DNA of 64,000 nt from Pseudomonas iranensis (GTDB taxonomy: Bacteria > Pseudomonadota > Gammaproteobacteria > Pseudomonadales > Pseudomonadaceae): assembly GCF_014268585.2 (NCBI RefSeq), contig NZ_CP077092.1, positions 4,687,501 to 4,751,500 of the forward strand, given 5' to 3'. Positions 1 to 8,772 of this stretch are shown piece by piece; the first letter of the stretch is position 1; every line of letters begins with the position of its first letter. Both the position numbers and the translations under genes were made by a program. Under the pieces are notes generated by a model that saw only the letters and a program-made list of their open reading frames with translations, was not told where the DNA came from and did not search any database.

Positions 1-342
1 GGTCTGCGCTTCGATGCCTTTGGTCAGGCTGACCAGCATCTTGCCGCTCAAACGCTCGGCGTGGGCGGCGAGTACCGTGCGCAAGGCGCTGGATGGCAGC
101 GCGACAAAGCACAGATCGCAGGCATCGAGAGTGGCTTGCAGGTCGGTGACAGCAGTCACGCCCGGGAGAATCTTGATGCCTTTGAGATAACGCGGGTTTT
201 CGCGGTTGACCCGGATGGCCTCGGCCTGCTCGGGGTCACGCATCCACTGAAGGACTTGATGGCCGTTCTCGGCCAGCAGATTGGCCACGGCGGTACCAAA
301 ACTTCCGCCTCCCAGGACCGCAATCGGGCGCTGTTCAGTCAT
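1..342 (-). CDS. gpsA: Glycerol-3-phosphate dehydrogenase [NAD(P)+], partial (N-terminal 114 codons)
   Basis: Reduces dihydroxyacetone phosphate to sn-glycerol 3-phosphate for phospholipid synthesis in the cytoplasm. The minus-strand reading begins [20 protein letters not shown], with the family's N-terminal GxGxxG-type Rossmann loop (GGGSFG), followed by [10 protein letters not shown] and the VALPSSALR segment typical of GpsA. The ATG lies at 342-340. The remaining roughly two thirds of the protein lie beyond the left edge of the window. It is divergent from the TonB receptor gene at 540, with about 200 bp between them. Identity rests on clear family motifs; the truncation is only the window boundary. 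Confidence 0.93.
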   Translation of the reverse strand, partial: MTEQRPIAVLGGGSFGTAVANLLAENGHQVLQWMRDPEQAEAIRVNRENPRYLKGIKILPGVTAVTDLQATLDACDLCFVALPSSALRTVLAAHAERLSGKMLVSLTKGIEAQT

Positions 343-539
343 ATGCAATCCGTTAATCCATACCAGTGGCGATGCCGGGCATTATACGGGGCGACCCGGT
401 GGCGGCCAGCCCCAGCAACAATTACCGACATTTGTAGGAAGAAGACCAATAAAACCTAGGAAAATGCCTGCAACGTCACTGGAAAAGTCGCCGCCCTCGG
501 TTAACATGCGCGCCAATTCTTCTCTCTGCAGGCTGTGTC

Positions 540-2663
540 GTGTTTTCTGGCCCTCCTCCCCCGCGCTCGCCGCTGCTCCTGGCGCTGCTGTTCAGCCCGC
601 TGGTGCTGGCGGACGATCTGTTCGTCGACAGCCAGACGCTGCCGCAGGTGCTCACGGCCACGCGGCTGAAACAGACGCCAGCGGAAGTGCCCGGGAGCAT
701 GACCGTTCTCGACAGCGAACTGATCAGCGCCAGCGGTGCCCGCGACATCAGCGAGCTACTGCGACTGGTGCCGGGGATGATGGTTGGCAGCATCAACGGC
801 AATCAGCCGGCGGTGAATTACCACGGCACCAACGCCAGCGAAGCACGGCGCATGCAGGTGTTGATCGATGGCCGTTCGGTGTACCGCGCCGGCCTGGCGA
901 CGGTGGACTGGAGCGATATCCCGGTAGCGATGGAAGACATTGACCGGATCGAGGTGTTTCGCGGCCCGAACACGGTCAGTTACGGTGCCAACGCGCTGAT
1001 GGCGGTGATCAACATCATCACCCGCCACCCGGCCGACAGCCATGGCACGCGCCTGAAAATCACCCGTGGCCAGCGTGGCATCAACGACTTTTATGCCAGT
1101 CAGGGCACCGGGTGGGATGGCGGTGATCTGCGCCTGTCGCTGTCCGGCCAGGAAGACGACGGTTTCGACAGCGACCGCAACGGCGCCGATTATCGCGACA
1201 GTCGACGCTTGAATCGTCTGAGCCTGGCGGTCAGCCACGACCTCAATGAAGGACAAAGCCTCGACTGGCAGCTCAACGCCAAGGACGGCAGCAATCAGCG
1301 ACCTTATACCTACCGCCCGGTGTTCTCGGGGATTACCGACGCCGGGAACAATTCCGACGTGGTGGCCAAGGATTACGCCGGTTCGGTGCGCTGGAACCTC
1401 GATATCAATCCCGAACATAGCCTTTATGTGCAAGGTTCGGCGCAGCACTGGGATCGCCAGCAAGTCTGGCGCGCCTGCGATGCCGAGGTGTCGTTCAGCC
1501 CCGAGCTGGCGCAGCTGTGGCAGCTCAACCCGAATTACACCGAACGGCTGGCGCGCAACATCAACCAGTTCACCGGCCCCGGCGCGGCACCCGGCACGCC
1601 GCAGGAAATGGCGCTGGCCAATCAAGTGCTCGAACAATGGCGCAACGGCGCCAGCCAGACCTTGTGCGGCGATATCGACCAGAGCGCCCGCGAATCGCGC
1701 TACGACCTCGAACTGCAGGACACCCTCAGCCTGTCCGACAGCCTGCGACTGGTCAGCGGCCTCAACTACCGCTACGACCGCGCCGATTCCGAGACCTATT
1801 TCAACGGCACCCTCGACGACACCACCTGGCGCGCCTTCGGCCAACTGGAATGGCGGGCTACCGAGCACTGGCTGCTGCAGGGCGGGGCGATGTTCGAAGA
1901 CACGCAACTGATCGGCAGTTCGCTGACCCCGCGCTTCGCGGTCAACTACCTGATCAACCCGCGTCATGGCCTGCGCGCGGTGTACTCGGAAGCGATCCGC
2001 TCGCCGGACATGTTCGAGAACAACGTCAATTGGAGCTATCAGGTCAGCAACCTGCGACCCTCGGCCTACGGCCAGTCGTCGGCGCGCTATTTCGTCAAGA
2101 CCCGTGGCCCCGGCGATCTCGATCAGGAACACATGCGCTCGCGGGAATTGGGCTACAACGGCTACTTCGCCGAACTCGGGCTGGCCGTGGACGTGAAGCT
2201 GTTCTACGACGAAATCACCGGGATGATCAGCGAGCCGCTGCGCAACAACCAGTACATCGCCAGCAACGCCAACAGCTCGCGCTTTCGTGGCAGCGAAACG
2301 CAACTCGACTGGCGCCTCAGCAGCGCCGACCGCTTGCGTTTGACCTACGCCTTCGTCGACGCCGAGGCGAGCAATCCGCTGGACCAACAGTTTACCGCGC
2401 GCAACAGCGGTTCCGCCGGTTGGCTGCGCAATTGGGGCCATGGCTGGAACAGCGCCCTCTTCTATTACGGCGACAACGCGCTCAACGGCTATCGCTTCGA
2501 ACGCGTCGACACGCGCATCGCCAAACGCATCGCCATTGGCAAAGCTCAGCTGCAATTGGCCGGCGTGCTGCAACAGCGCCTCGACCATCAGCCGAACACC
2601 TTCGTCGACAATAATTACGATGAACGCCGGGTGATGTATTTCAGTGCCGAGCTGGAGTTCTAG
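540..2663 (+). CDS. TonB-dependent outer-membrane receptor
   Basis: A 707-residue outer-membrane ligand-gated channel. It has a signal-peptide-like N-terminus (hydrophobic LLLALLFSPLVLA, cleavage near ADD), a plug domain (roughly residues 35-150, with VPGMMVGSINGNQP, DGRSVYR and RIEVFRGPNTVSYGANA) and a beta-barrel that ends in an aromatic-type C-terminus (YFSAELEF). It resembles the iron/cobalamin/colicin receptor class, but the ligand cannot be told from sequence. The GTG start at 540 has only a weak Shine-Dalgarno (CAGG). An ATG at 506 opens a different frame, so the true N-terminus is uncertain. It is the first gene of a three-gene unit: the next ATG begins one base after its stop. Confidence 0.88.
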   Translation: MFSGPPPPRSPLLLALLFSPLVLADDLFVDSQTLPQVLTATRLKQTPAEVPGSMTVLDSELISASGARDISELLRLVPGMMVGSINGNQPAVNYHGTNASEARRMQVLIDGRSVYRAGLATVDWSDIPVAMEDIDRIEVFRGPNTVSYGANALMAVINIITRHPADSHGTRLKITRGQRGINDFYASQGTGWDGGDLRLSLSGQEDDGFDSDRNGADYRDSRRLNRLSLAVSHDLNEGQSLDWQLNAKDGSNQRPYTYRPVFSGITDAGNNSDVVAKDYAGSVRWNLDINPEHSLYVQGSAQHWDRQQVWRACDAEVSFSPELAQLWQLNPNYTERLARNINQFTGPGAAPGTPQEMALANQVLEQWRNGASQTLCGDIDQSARESRYDLELQDTLSLSDSLRLVSGLNYRYDRADSETYFNGTLDDTTWRAFGQLEWRATEHWLLQGGAMFEDTQLIGSSLTPRFAVNYLINPRHGLRAVYSEAIRSPDMFENNVNWSYQVSNLRPSAYGQSSARYFVKTRGPGDLDQEHMRSRELGYNGYFAELGLAVDVKLFYDEITGMISEPLRNNQYIASNANSSRFRGSETQLDWRLSSADRLRLTYAFVDAEASNPLDQQFTARNSGSAGWLRNWGHGWNSALFYYGDNALNGYRFERVDTRIAKRIAIGKAQLQLAGVLQQRLDHQPNTFVDNNYDERRVMYFSAELEF

Positions 2664-2664
2664 G

Positions 2665-3597
2665 ATGCGCACCGGCCCGTCACGGAAGACGCCCACCCTG
2701 GGTCACTGGCTGGCCGGGCTCTGCCTGTTCATGACCGCGTGGCTGCACGGCGTCGCGGTGCAGGCGGCGGATATTCTATTGACCGGCGCCGAGGAAAGCC
2801 CCGGCGTGCAGGCCTTCGTACAAGCGCTGAGTGAACTGCGCCCGACCGACAATGTGCGGTTCCAGCCGCTGGCCAGTTTGCCGGCACCGGGCAAATTACC
2901 GGCCAGTCTGCGCTTGATCCTGCTCGATCTGCCCAGCCTCGACTGGCGTCTGCAAGACTCACAAGGCCCGTCGACGCTGGTGTTGCGCATCAGCCGCTTG
3001 CAGGCGCGCCAGCGTTTCGCCGATGCCCAACCGGCGCGCCTGAGTCTGCTCTGGAGCGATCCGCCGCTGAGCCGGCAATTGCAACTGATCCGGCGGATCT
3101 TGCCGCAGGCGCGGCGGGTCGGCGTGCTGTTCGATGAGCACGGCGAATTCCTCATTGACGAATTGCGCGCGGCTGCACGGCCGTTGAATCTGGAGATTGT
3201 CAGCCAGCGCTGGGACAACATTCATGACAGCCGTCCGCTGCAAGCGGTGCTGAAACGCAGCGACGTGCTGCTCGGCCTCGATGACCCCGATCTGTACAAC
3301 TCGCAAACGGCGAAAAACCTCCTGCTCAGCAGCTACTCGCGTCAGGTTGCGCTGATCGGCCCCAACATTGCATTCGTTCGCGCTGGCAGCCTCGCCAGTA
3401 CCTACAGCGACCAGAGCGACTGGCTGGCGATTCTCGACCATTTGCTCGATCAGCCCACCAGCGCATGGCCGCGAACGCTTTACCCCGCTCGTTTCAAAGT
3501 CTCAAGTAATGCGCAGGTGGCTCGTTCTTTAGGCATCGAACCGCTGAATGAAGCATCTGTCGCCAGTGCCTTGGCCGAAGGAGAGCGCCGCCCATGA
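2665..3597 (+). CDS. Periplasmic substrate-binding protein (ABC_sub_bind-like)
   Basis: A 310-residue secreted protein. The N-terminus [18 protein letters not shown] continues into a hydrophobic stretch ending VAVQA, a plausible signal peptidase I site, so it is probably periplasmic. The body ([17 protein letters not shown]..., [30 protein letters not shown]) looks like the two-lobed binding-protein fold found in substrate-binding proteins without a cognate permease. No ABC permease or ATPase lies nearby. It sits between the TonB receptor (1-bp gap upstream) and a hybrid kinase (4-bp ATGA overlap downstream), so a sensory accessory role is more likely than transport. The start at 2665 is preferred over a GTG at 2644 inside the upstream gene. 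The ligand is unknown. Confidence 0.75.
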   Translation: MRTGPSRKTPTLGHWLAGLCLFMTAWLHGVAVQAADILLTGAEESPGVQAFVQALSELRPTDNVRFQPLASLPAPGKLPASLRLILLDLPSLDWRLQDSQGPSTLVLRISRLQARQRFADAQPARLSLLWSDPPLSRQLQLIRRILPQARRVGVLFDEHGEFLIDELRAAARPLNLEIVSQRWDNIHDSRPLQAVLKRSDVLLGLDDPDLYNSQTAKNLLLSSYSRQVALIGPNIAFVRAGSLASTYSDQSDWLAILDHLLDQPTSAWPRTLYPARFKVSSNAQVARSLGIEPLNEASVASALAEGERRP

Positions 3598-5498
3598 GTT
3601 TTCGTCGCCGTTGGGACATCAACACCCGCACGCAGCTGATCAGCCTCGGGCCGGCGCTGTTGCTGACGTTGCTGTTGATCAGCTTCTTTACCTTCGTGCG
3701 CATCCAGGATTTGCGCCAGGAGCTGAACCACACTGGCCAGTTGATTGCCAACCAACTGGCGCCTGCCACGGAATACGGGGTGATCTCCGGCAACAACGAA
3801 GTGCTGGAAAGCCTGCTCAAGGCGACACTGGCCACGCCCAACGTGCGCTTTCTCGAAGTGCAGGACAGCGCCAACCGGATTCTGGTGTATGTCGAACAAC
3901 CGGCTGATAGCCACAGCCGCCCGCATCAGGTCGAAGTGTTCCAGGCACCGGTGCGTTTGCAGCGGATCGCCTTGCACAACGACTTCTTCCAGGACGGCAA
4001 GGTCAGCAACAGCGCCGCCGGCGAGGATTATCTGGGGCGAGTGATCGTCGGCCTGTCCAACGATGCTTTCAGTCAGCGCCAGCAGGAAATCCTGTTCAAG
4101 GCCGGGATTCTCGCGCTGTTCGCCCTGCTCTTCACCTTCGTCGTCGCCCGTCGTCTGGCCGGCAGTCTGTCCCAGCCGATCCGTGACATTGGCGATGCGG
4201 TCAAGGCGATTCAGGAAGGCGATTACAAAACCCCGCTGCCGATTGTCGACGACACCGAACTGGGCGCGCTGTCGCAGCACATCAATAACCTTGCTCAGGC
4301 GCTGGAACAGGCCAGCCGCGAGCAGCAGCAGGCGATGGCGCAACTGATCCAGACCCGCGAAGAGGCGGAAAAGGCCAACAACGCCAAATCGGATTTTCTG
4401 GCGATGATGAGCCATGAACTGCGCACCCCCATGAACGGTGTGCTGGGCATGTTGCAATTGCTCGAAACCACCGAGATGACCGAGGAGCAGGTCGAATACG
4501 CCGCGCTCGCTTCGGAGTCGACCGAGCATTTGCTCAAGGTCATCAATGACATTCTCGACTTCTCGCGAATCGAACGTTCGGAGCTGGAGCTTGAGCACAT
4601 CCCGTTCAACCTCGCCGAGCTGATCGGCGCCTGCGCGCAGTCGTTCCAGCACAGCGCGGTGCAGCGAGGCCTGGCGCTGAATCTGCGCATTCCCGACGAC
4701 ATGCGCGGCTTGCAGGTGCAGGGCGATCCGACGCGGATCCGGCAGATTCTGGTCAATCTGGTCGGCAATGCCTTGAAGTTCACCGAGCAGGGCCGGGTCA
4801 GCATCGAGGCGCAATGGCAATCGTTGGATCACGAACTGTTGTGGTTCACCTGCTCGGTGCGCGACAGCGGCATCGGCATTTCTTCGGAGAGTCTGGAGCT
4901 GATGTTCAACGCCTTCCAGCAGGCCGACAGTTCGATCTCCCGTCGTTACGGTGGCACCGGTCTTGGTCTGCCGATCGCGCGGACTTTGGCCGAACGTATG
5001 GGCGGCACCTTGCGCGCGCAGAGTGAGGAAGGACGCGGTTCGGTGTTCACTCTGGAAATTCCATTGGCGCTCTATAAGCAGGCAATGCCGGCGCTGGCCG
5101 CGCCGCGCACCCTGAACGGTAGTGGTCAGGGCGAAGGACGCCATGTGTTGCTGGTCGAAGACAACCCGGTCAACCAGACCGTGATCGAAGCGATGCTGCG
5201 CAGCCTCGGCTTTGCGGTCAGCGTGGCGACCGATGGCGCGCAAGCGGTGCGCAGTGCCGAGGGTGGCGAATTCGAAGTGATTCTGATGGATTGCCGGCTG
5301 CCGATCATCGACGGCTACGAGGCCACGCGGCAGATCCGCGACCTGCCCGGACGCCGCGATGTGCCGATCATCGCGCTGACCGCCAACGCCTTGCAGGGCG
5401 ATCGCGAAACCTGTCTGGCAGCGGGGATGAACGATTACTTGGCCAAGCCGTTCAAACGCAATGACCTGCAGCAGATTTTGCAGCGCTGGGTGTCGTAG
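3594..5498 (+). CDS. Hybrid sensor histidine kinase (HAMP-HisKA-HATPase-receiver)
   Basis: A 634-residue inner-membrane kinase. Transmembrane helix 1 is around residues 18-36, a periplasmic sensor region of about 125 residues follows, then helix 2 around 166-186 and a HAMP domain. The HisKA box is [16 protein letters not shown] with His274 as phospho-acceptor. The HATPase has an N box ([11 protein letters not shown]), DSGIGIS and [10 protein letters not shown]. The C-terminal receiver has VILMDCRLP (Asp566) and a late KPF lysine motif. There is no HPt domain, so phosphotransfer must use an HPt encoded elsewhere. The start ATG overlaps the stop of the binding-protein gene, which suggests translational coupling and that the periplasmic protein reports to this kinase. 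Confidence 0.9.
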   Translation: MSFRRRWDINTRTQLISLGPALLLTLLLISFFTFVRIQDLRQELNHTGQLIANQLAPATEYGVISGNNEVLESLLKATLATPNVRFLEVQDSANRILVYVEQPADSHSRPHQVEVFQAPVRLQRIALHNDFFQDGKVSNSAAGEDYLGRVIVGLSNDAFSQRQQEILFKAGILALFALLFTFVVARRLAGSLSQPIRDIGDAVKAIQEGDYKTPLPIVDDTELGALSQHINNLAQALEQASREQQQAMAQLIQTREEAEKANNAKSDFLAMMSHELRTPMNGVLGMLQLLETTEMTEEQVEYAALASESTEHLLKVINDILDFSRIERSELELEHIPFNLAELIGACAQSFQHSAVQRGLALNLRIPDDMRGLQVQGDPTRIRQILVNLVGNALKFTEQGRVSIEAQWQSLDHELLWFTCSVRDSGIGISSESLELMFNAFQQADSSISRRYGGTGLGLPIARTLAERMGGTLRAQSEEGRGSVFTLEIPLALYKQAMPALAAPRTLNGSGQGEGRHVLLVEDNPVNQTVIEAMLRSLGFAVSVATDGAQAVRSAEGGEFEVILMDCRLPIIDGYEATRQIRDLPGRRDVPIIALTANALQGDRETCLAAGMNDYLAKPFKRNDLQQILQRWVS

Positions 5499-5565
5499 TG
5501 TGGGCCTTTCGACCATCTGCGACTGGCGTGAAAAGCGAAAGTGCGGCAGTCTTAGGCACCCGAAC

Positions 5566-5590
5566 GAGCCCCAAAAGGGGCTTGATTAAA
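5566..5590 (+). terminator. Probable terminator after the TonB/kinase unit
   Basis: The hairpin GAGCCCC-AAAA-GGGGCTT is followed by an AT-rich stretch (GATTAAAAATTT). The U-tract is imperfect. It separates the kinase gene from the fabA promoter region. Confidence 0.5.
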
Positions 5591-5596
5591 AATTTC

Positions 5597-5614
5597 AGTG
5601 CACAAGTGTACATT
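5597..5614. promoter_or_regulatory. Candidate DesT-type operator upstream of fabA
   Basis: AGTGCACAAGTGTACATT is an imperfect inverted repeat (core TGCACA..TGTACA) about 135 bp upstream of the fabA start. In P. aeruginosa the TetR-family regulator DesT controls fabAB through an operator of similar layout. I matched this from memory of that motif, so the assignment is an inference. Confidence 0.4.
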
Positions 5615-5745
5615 CATGTCCTTGGTGCTGTGACTTTCACCACAACGCAATAGTCTATGAGTAGGCTGCCGGTTCGAGGCATGAACGCCTTGAACGGTCG
5701 GGAAGATCTGCCCCACCTGCCGCATGGGATTATTGAGGAGCTCGC

Positions 5746-6261
5746 ATGACCAAACAAAACGCCTTTACTCGGGAAGACCTGCTGCGCTGCAGTCGCGGTG
5801 AGCTGTTCGGCCCAGGTAACGCGCAACTGCCCGCCCCGAACATGCTGATGGTGGATCGCATCACCCATATCAGCGAAGAAGGCGGCAAGTACGGCAAAGG
5901 TGAATTGGTCGCCGAGCTGGATATCAACCCTGACCTGTGGTTCTTCGCCTGCCATTTCGAAGGCGATCCGGTGATGCCGGGCTGCCTGGGTCTGGATGCC
6001 ATGTGGCAACTGGTCGGTTTCTTCCTGGGCTGGCAAGGTCTGCCGGGCCGCGGCCGTGCGCTGGGTTCGGGCGAAGTGAAATTCTTCGGCCAGGTGCTGC
6101 CGACCGCCAGGAAAGTCACTTACAACATTCATATCAAACGCGTCCTCAAGGGCAAGCTGAACATGGCCATCGCCGATGGTTCGGTCAGTGTCGACGGACG
6201 CGAAATCTACACCGCCGAAGGCCTGCGCGTCGGCGTGTTCACCTCCACTGACAACTTCTAA
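5746..6261 (+). CDS. fabA: 3-hydroxydecanoyl-ACP dehydratase/isomerase FabA
   Basis: Dehydrates (3R)-hydroxyacyl-ACP and isomerises trans-2- to cis-3-decenoyl-ACP, the branch point of anaerobic-type unsaturated fatty-acid synthesis. The 171 residues match the normal FabA length. The catalytic His lies in [15 protein letters not shown] and the catalytic Asp in [12 protein letters not shown] good Shine-Dalgarno (TGAGGAG) lies before the ATG. It is followed after 11 bp by fabB, which is the standard fabAB operon of gammaproteobacteria. Confidence 0.98.
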   Translation: MTKQNAFTREDLLRCSRGELFGPGNAQLPAPNMLMVDRITHISEEGGKYGKGELVAELDINPDLWFFACHFEGDPVMPGCLGLDAMWQLVGFFLGWQGLPGRGRALGSGEVKFFGQVLPTARKVTYNIHIKRVLKGKLNMAIADGSVSVDGREIYTAEGLRVGVFTSTDNF

Positions 6262-6272
6262 GGGTTATTCGC

Positions 6273-7493
6273 ATGCGCCGCGTCGTTATCACTGGTCTGG
6301 GCATCGTTTCGTGCCTGGGCAATGACAAAGAGACCGTCTCCGCTAACCTGCGTGCAAGCCGCCCTGGCATCCGGTTCAACCCGGAATATGCTGAAATGGG
6401 TCTGCGTAGCCAGGTTTCCGGCTCCATCGACCTCAACCTTGAAGAGCTGATCGATCGCAAGATCTATCGCTTCGTCGGTCATGCAGCGGCTTACGCCTAC
6501 CTGGCCATGAAAGACGCCATCACTGACTCCGGCCTGACCGAAGAGCAGGTGTCCAACCCGCGTACCGGCCTGATCGCCGGTTCCGGCGGTGCTTCCACGC
6601 TGAACCAGATGGAAGCGCTGGACATCCTCCGCGAGAAAGGCGTGAAGCGCGTTGGCCCGTACCGTGTAACGCGGACCATGAGCAGCACCGTTTCCGCTTG
6701 CCTGGCCACGCCGTTCAAGATCAAGGGCCTGAACTACTCCATCGCTTCTGCCTGCGCCACCAGTGCTCACTGCATCGGTACCGCCATGGAACAGATCCAG
6801 ATGGGCAAGCAGGACATCGTCTTCGCCGGTGGCGGTGAAGAAGAGCACTGGAGCCAGTCGTTCCTGTTCGACGCGATGGGCGCTCTGTCCAGCAAGCGCA
6901 ACGATACCCCGGAACAAGCTTCCCGCGCGTACGACAAGGACCGCGACGGTTTCGTCATCGCTGGCGGCGGCGGCATGGTTGTCGTCGAAGAGCTGGAACA
7001 CGCTCTGGCCCGTGGCGCGAAGATCTACGCCGAGATCGTTGGCTACGGCGCAACGTCCGATGGCTACGACATGGTTGCCCCGAGCGGCGAAGGCGCGATC
7101 CGCTGCATGCAGCAGGCGCTGTCCACCGTCGACACCCCGATCGACTACCTGAACACCCACGGCACTTCGACTCCGGTCGGCGACGTTGCGGAAATGAAAG
7201 GTGTGCGTGAAGTGTTCGGCGACAAGGCTCCAGCGATCAGCTCGACCAAGAGCCTGTCCGGTCACTCCCTGGGCGCAGCCGGCGTGCACGAAGCGATCTA
7301 CTGCATGCTGATGATGGAAGGCAACTTCATTGCCGGCTCCGCCAACATCGACGAGCTCGACCCGGAAGTGGCCGATCTGCCGGTGCTGACCAAGACCCGC
7401 GAGAACGCCACCATCAACACCGTGATGAGCAACAGCTTCGGCTTTGGCGGCACCAACGCCACGCTGGTACTGAAGCGCTGGGAAGGCAAGTAA
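6273..7493 (+). CDS. fabB: Beta-ketoacyl-ACP synthase I FabB
   Basis: Condensing enzyme that elongates cis-3-decenoyl-ACP, so it acts directly after FabA in unsaturated fatty-acid synthesis. The 406 residues show the Cys-His-His triad in [23 protein letters not shown] and [11 protein letters not shown], and the C-terminal [13 protein letters not shown] loop. It is co-transcribed with fabA and ends at a strong terminator. The start ATG at 6273 gives the canonical [17 protein letters not shown]. Confidence 0.98.
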   Translation: MRRVVITGLGIVSCLGNDKETVSANLRASRPGIRFNPEYAEMGLRSQVSGSIDLNLEELIDRKIYRFVGHAAAYAYLAMKDAITDSGLTEEQVSNPRTGLIAGSGGASTLNQMEALDILREKGVKRVGPYRVTRTMSSTVSACLATPFKIKGLNYSIASACATSAHCIGTAMEQIQMGKQDIVFAGGGEEEHWSQSFLFDAMGALSSKRNDTPEQASRAYDKDRDGFVIAGGGGMVVVEELEHALARGAKIYAEIVGYGATSDGYDMVAPSGEGAIRCMQQALSTVDTPIDYLNTHGTSTPVGDVAEMKGVREVFGDKAPAISSTKSLSGHSLGAAGVHEAIYCMLMMEGNFIAGSANIDELDPEVADLPVLTKTRENATINTVMSNSFGFGGTNATLVLKRWEGK

Positions 7494-7517
7494 TTCCCCA
7501 CCGCTGAGCCACACATG

Positions 7518-7550
7518 AAAACGCCCCGACTGGTTCGGGGCGTTTTTTTT
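7518..7550 (+). terminator. Rho-independent terminator of fabAB
   Basis: The stem ACGCCCCGA / TCGGGGCGT with a five-base loop is followed by eight T residues. This is a strong intrinsic terminator 25 bp after the fabB stop. Confidence 0.93.
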
Positions 7551-7584
7551 CGTCTGCAGAAAATAGCAGGTTCAACGCAAAACC

Positions 7585-7741
7585 CTGTGGGAGCGAGCCT
7601 GCTCGCGAATGCGATATTGATCGTTCCCACGCTCTGCGTGGGAATGCAGCCGTGACGCTCCGCGTCACTGGACGCGGAGCGTCCCCAGAGGCATTCCCAC
7701 GCAGAGCGTGGGAACGATCAAAGAAGCCAGCTCCCACAGGG
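7585..7741. repeat. Composite REP cluster
   Basis: In order: one REP unit beginning GTGGGAGCGAGCCTGCTCGC; then a perfect 29-bp inverted repeat (7619-7647 with 7691-7719, core GTTCCCACGCTCTGCGTGGG) whose loop itself contains an inverted GACGC(T/G)CCGCGTC pair; then a truncated half (CCAGCTCCCACAGG) of a third family. Three repeat families are thus nested in the fabB-7947 intergenic space. With the promoter at 7867-7896 this accounts for most of this gene-free stretch of about 450 bp. Confidence 0.9.
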
Positions 7742-7866
7742 TTGCAGGGTGTTCGGGAGATGAAACTTCTGTCATGAAACTTACCACCCTGCGACCGAAT
7801 GTCGCGGTTTACGCGGCCTCCAGCTTTGTTGCGAAATCCGCAACAACACCTTGCGCCAATCGGCAG

Positions 7867-7922
7867 TTTACTTAGCTGACTAACAAATCCTATAACAGAG
7901 TCCTGCACACGCCTTGGTGCAG
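7867..7922 (+). promoter_or_regulatory. Probable sigma-70 promoter and leader hairpin of the 62-aa gene
   Basis: A -35-like TTTACT (7867-7872) and a -10 TATAAC (7891-7896) are separated by 18 bp. Transcription would begin near 7903, where the hairpin CTGCAC-N8-GTGCAG (7903-7922) forms. The start codon lies about 25 bp further on. The sites were found by eye and are not proven. Confidence 0.5.
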
Positions 7923-7946
7923 TAACTTGAGATTTGGAGCTAGCAG

Positions 7947-8135
7947 ATGACTGTAAAAGTAACTGAACGCGACGATTCACACATGTCCCATGAAGGCCTG
8001 GCCGCCGGCATCCGTATCTGGGATGTGCATCAACAAGACTTGCTGGTCGGCATGTTCCACAACGAGATCGATGCGCATAACTACAAGGCTGAACTGGAAG
8101 TGCAGGAACAGCAAAGAGAACTGAAGTCCGCCTGA
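7947..8135 (+). CDS. Small conserved-type hypothetical protein (62 aa)
   Basis: A 62-residue acidic soluble protein (MTVKVTERDDSHMSHEGLAA start, IRIWDVHQQDLLVGMFHNEI core, Glu/Gln-rich C-terminus). No signal peptide or membrane segment is visible and I do not recognise a family. Support for a real gene comes from a good Shine-Dalgarno (TTGGAGC), an upstream sigma-70-like promoter, normal codon use and a strong terminator directly after it. It is monocistronic and convergent with the DUF2058 gene. Confidence 0.75.
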   Translation: MTVKVTERDDSHMSHEGLAAGIRIWDVHQQDLLVGMFHNEIDAHNYKAELEVQEQQRELKSA

Positions 8136-8151
8136 AACAACACAGCATTTG

Positions 8152-8191
8152 AAAACGACAAACCCCGCCATGAGCGGGGTTCGTCGTTGTT
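8152..8191. terminator. Bidirectional terminator between convergent genes
   Basis: The long stem ACGACAAACCCCGC / GCGGGGTTCGTCGT with a short loop is followed by TGTT and preceded by an A-rich flank. It can serve both the 62-aa gene and the minus-strand DUF2058 gene. Confidence 0.8.
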
Positions 8192-8203
8192 ACAGCCGAG
8201 GCT

Positions 8204-8746
8204 TTACCACATCAGATCGTCAGGGATCTGGTACGCCGCGTACGGATCGTCCTCAGCGTTGACCTCTTCGGTCTGCACGTTGAGCTGGACAATGCGCTGC
8301 GGGTCGCGCTCCTGGATCTTCAGCGCCGCTTCACGGGGAATCACTTCATAGCCGCCGTTGTGATGCACGATCGCCAGCGAACCGCTACTGAGCTTGTTGC
8401 GCATCAGCGTGTTGACCGAGATGCGCTTGACCTTCTTGTCGTCGACGAAGTTGTAGTAGTCCTCGGTAGTCAGCTTGGGCAGACGCGAGACTTCGATCAA
8501 CTGCTTGACCTGCGCGGCGCGGGCCTTGGCCTCGGCCTTCTCCTGCTGCTGACGGTTCAGCTCCTGGTCGCGCTTGACCTTCTCGGCCATGGCTTCCTGG
8601 GCGGCGCGCTGCTGCGAATCGTCCAGCTCGGCCTGGCCTTTGTGGGCCAGGCGCTGTTGCTTCTGCTTGTCTTTGCTGACCTGCTTGGCCTGCTTTTGGT
8701 TGACCAGGCCTGCTTTGAGCAACTGGTCGCGAAGGGAAAGGCTCAT
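8204..8746 (-). CDS. DUF2058-family protein (YaiL-like, nucleic-acid-associated)
   Basis: A 180-residue highly charged cytoplasmic protein starting MSLSLRDQLLKAGLVNQKQA. A long Lys/Gln/Glu-rich helical region (about residues 20-85, likely coiled coil) is followed by a compact C-terminal domain (YYNFVDDKKVKRISVN, IVHHNGGYEVIPREAALKI). This matches the DUF2058/YaiL family, often annotated as nucleoprotein or polynucleotide-associated, whose biochemical function is not settled. A TTG codon just upstream would add one residue; ATG at 8746 is preferred. It lies 26 bp downstream of mazG on the same strand and is probably co-transcribed with it. Confidence 0.85.
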   Translation of the reverse strand: MSLSLRDQLLKAGLVNQKQAKQVSKDKQKQQRLAHKGQAELDDSQQRAAQEAMAEKVKRDQELNRQQQEKAEAKARAAQVKQLIEVSRLPKLTTEDYYNFVDDKKVKRISVNTLMRNKLSSGSLAIVHHNGGYEVIPREAALKIQERDPQRIVQLNVQTEEVNAEDDPYAAYQIPDDLMW

Positions 8747-8772
8747 CAATGCTTACTCACTTGGGCAACGGC

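Noticed and set aside
756..2696. Long minus-strand open frame antisense to the TonB receptor
   Set aside because: Composition is typical of a high-GC shadow (runs of Val/Ala/His/Arg); the plus strand shows clear receptor motifs.
3480..5516. 678-codon minus-strand frame over the hybrid kinase
   Set aside because: Mirror of a real kinase with HisKA, HATPase and receiver motifs on the plus strand; the antisense product has no domain logic.
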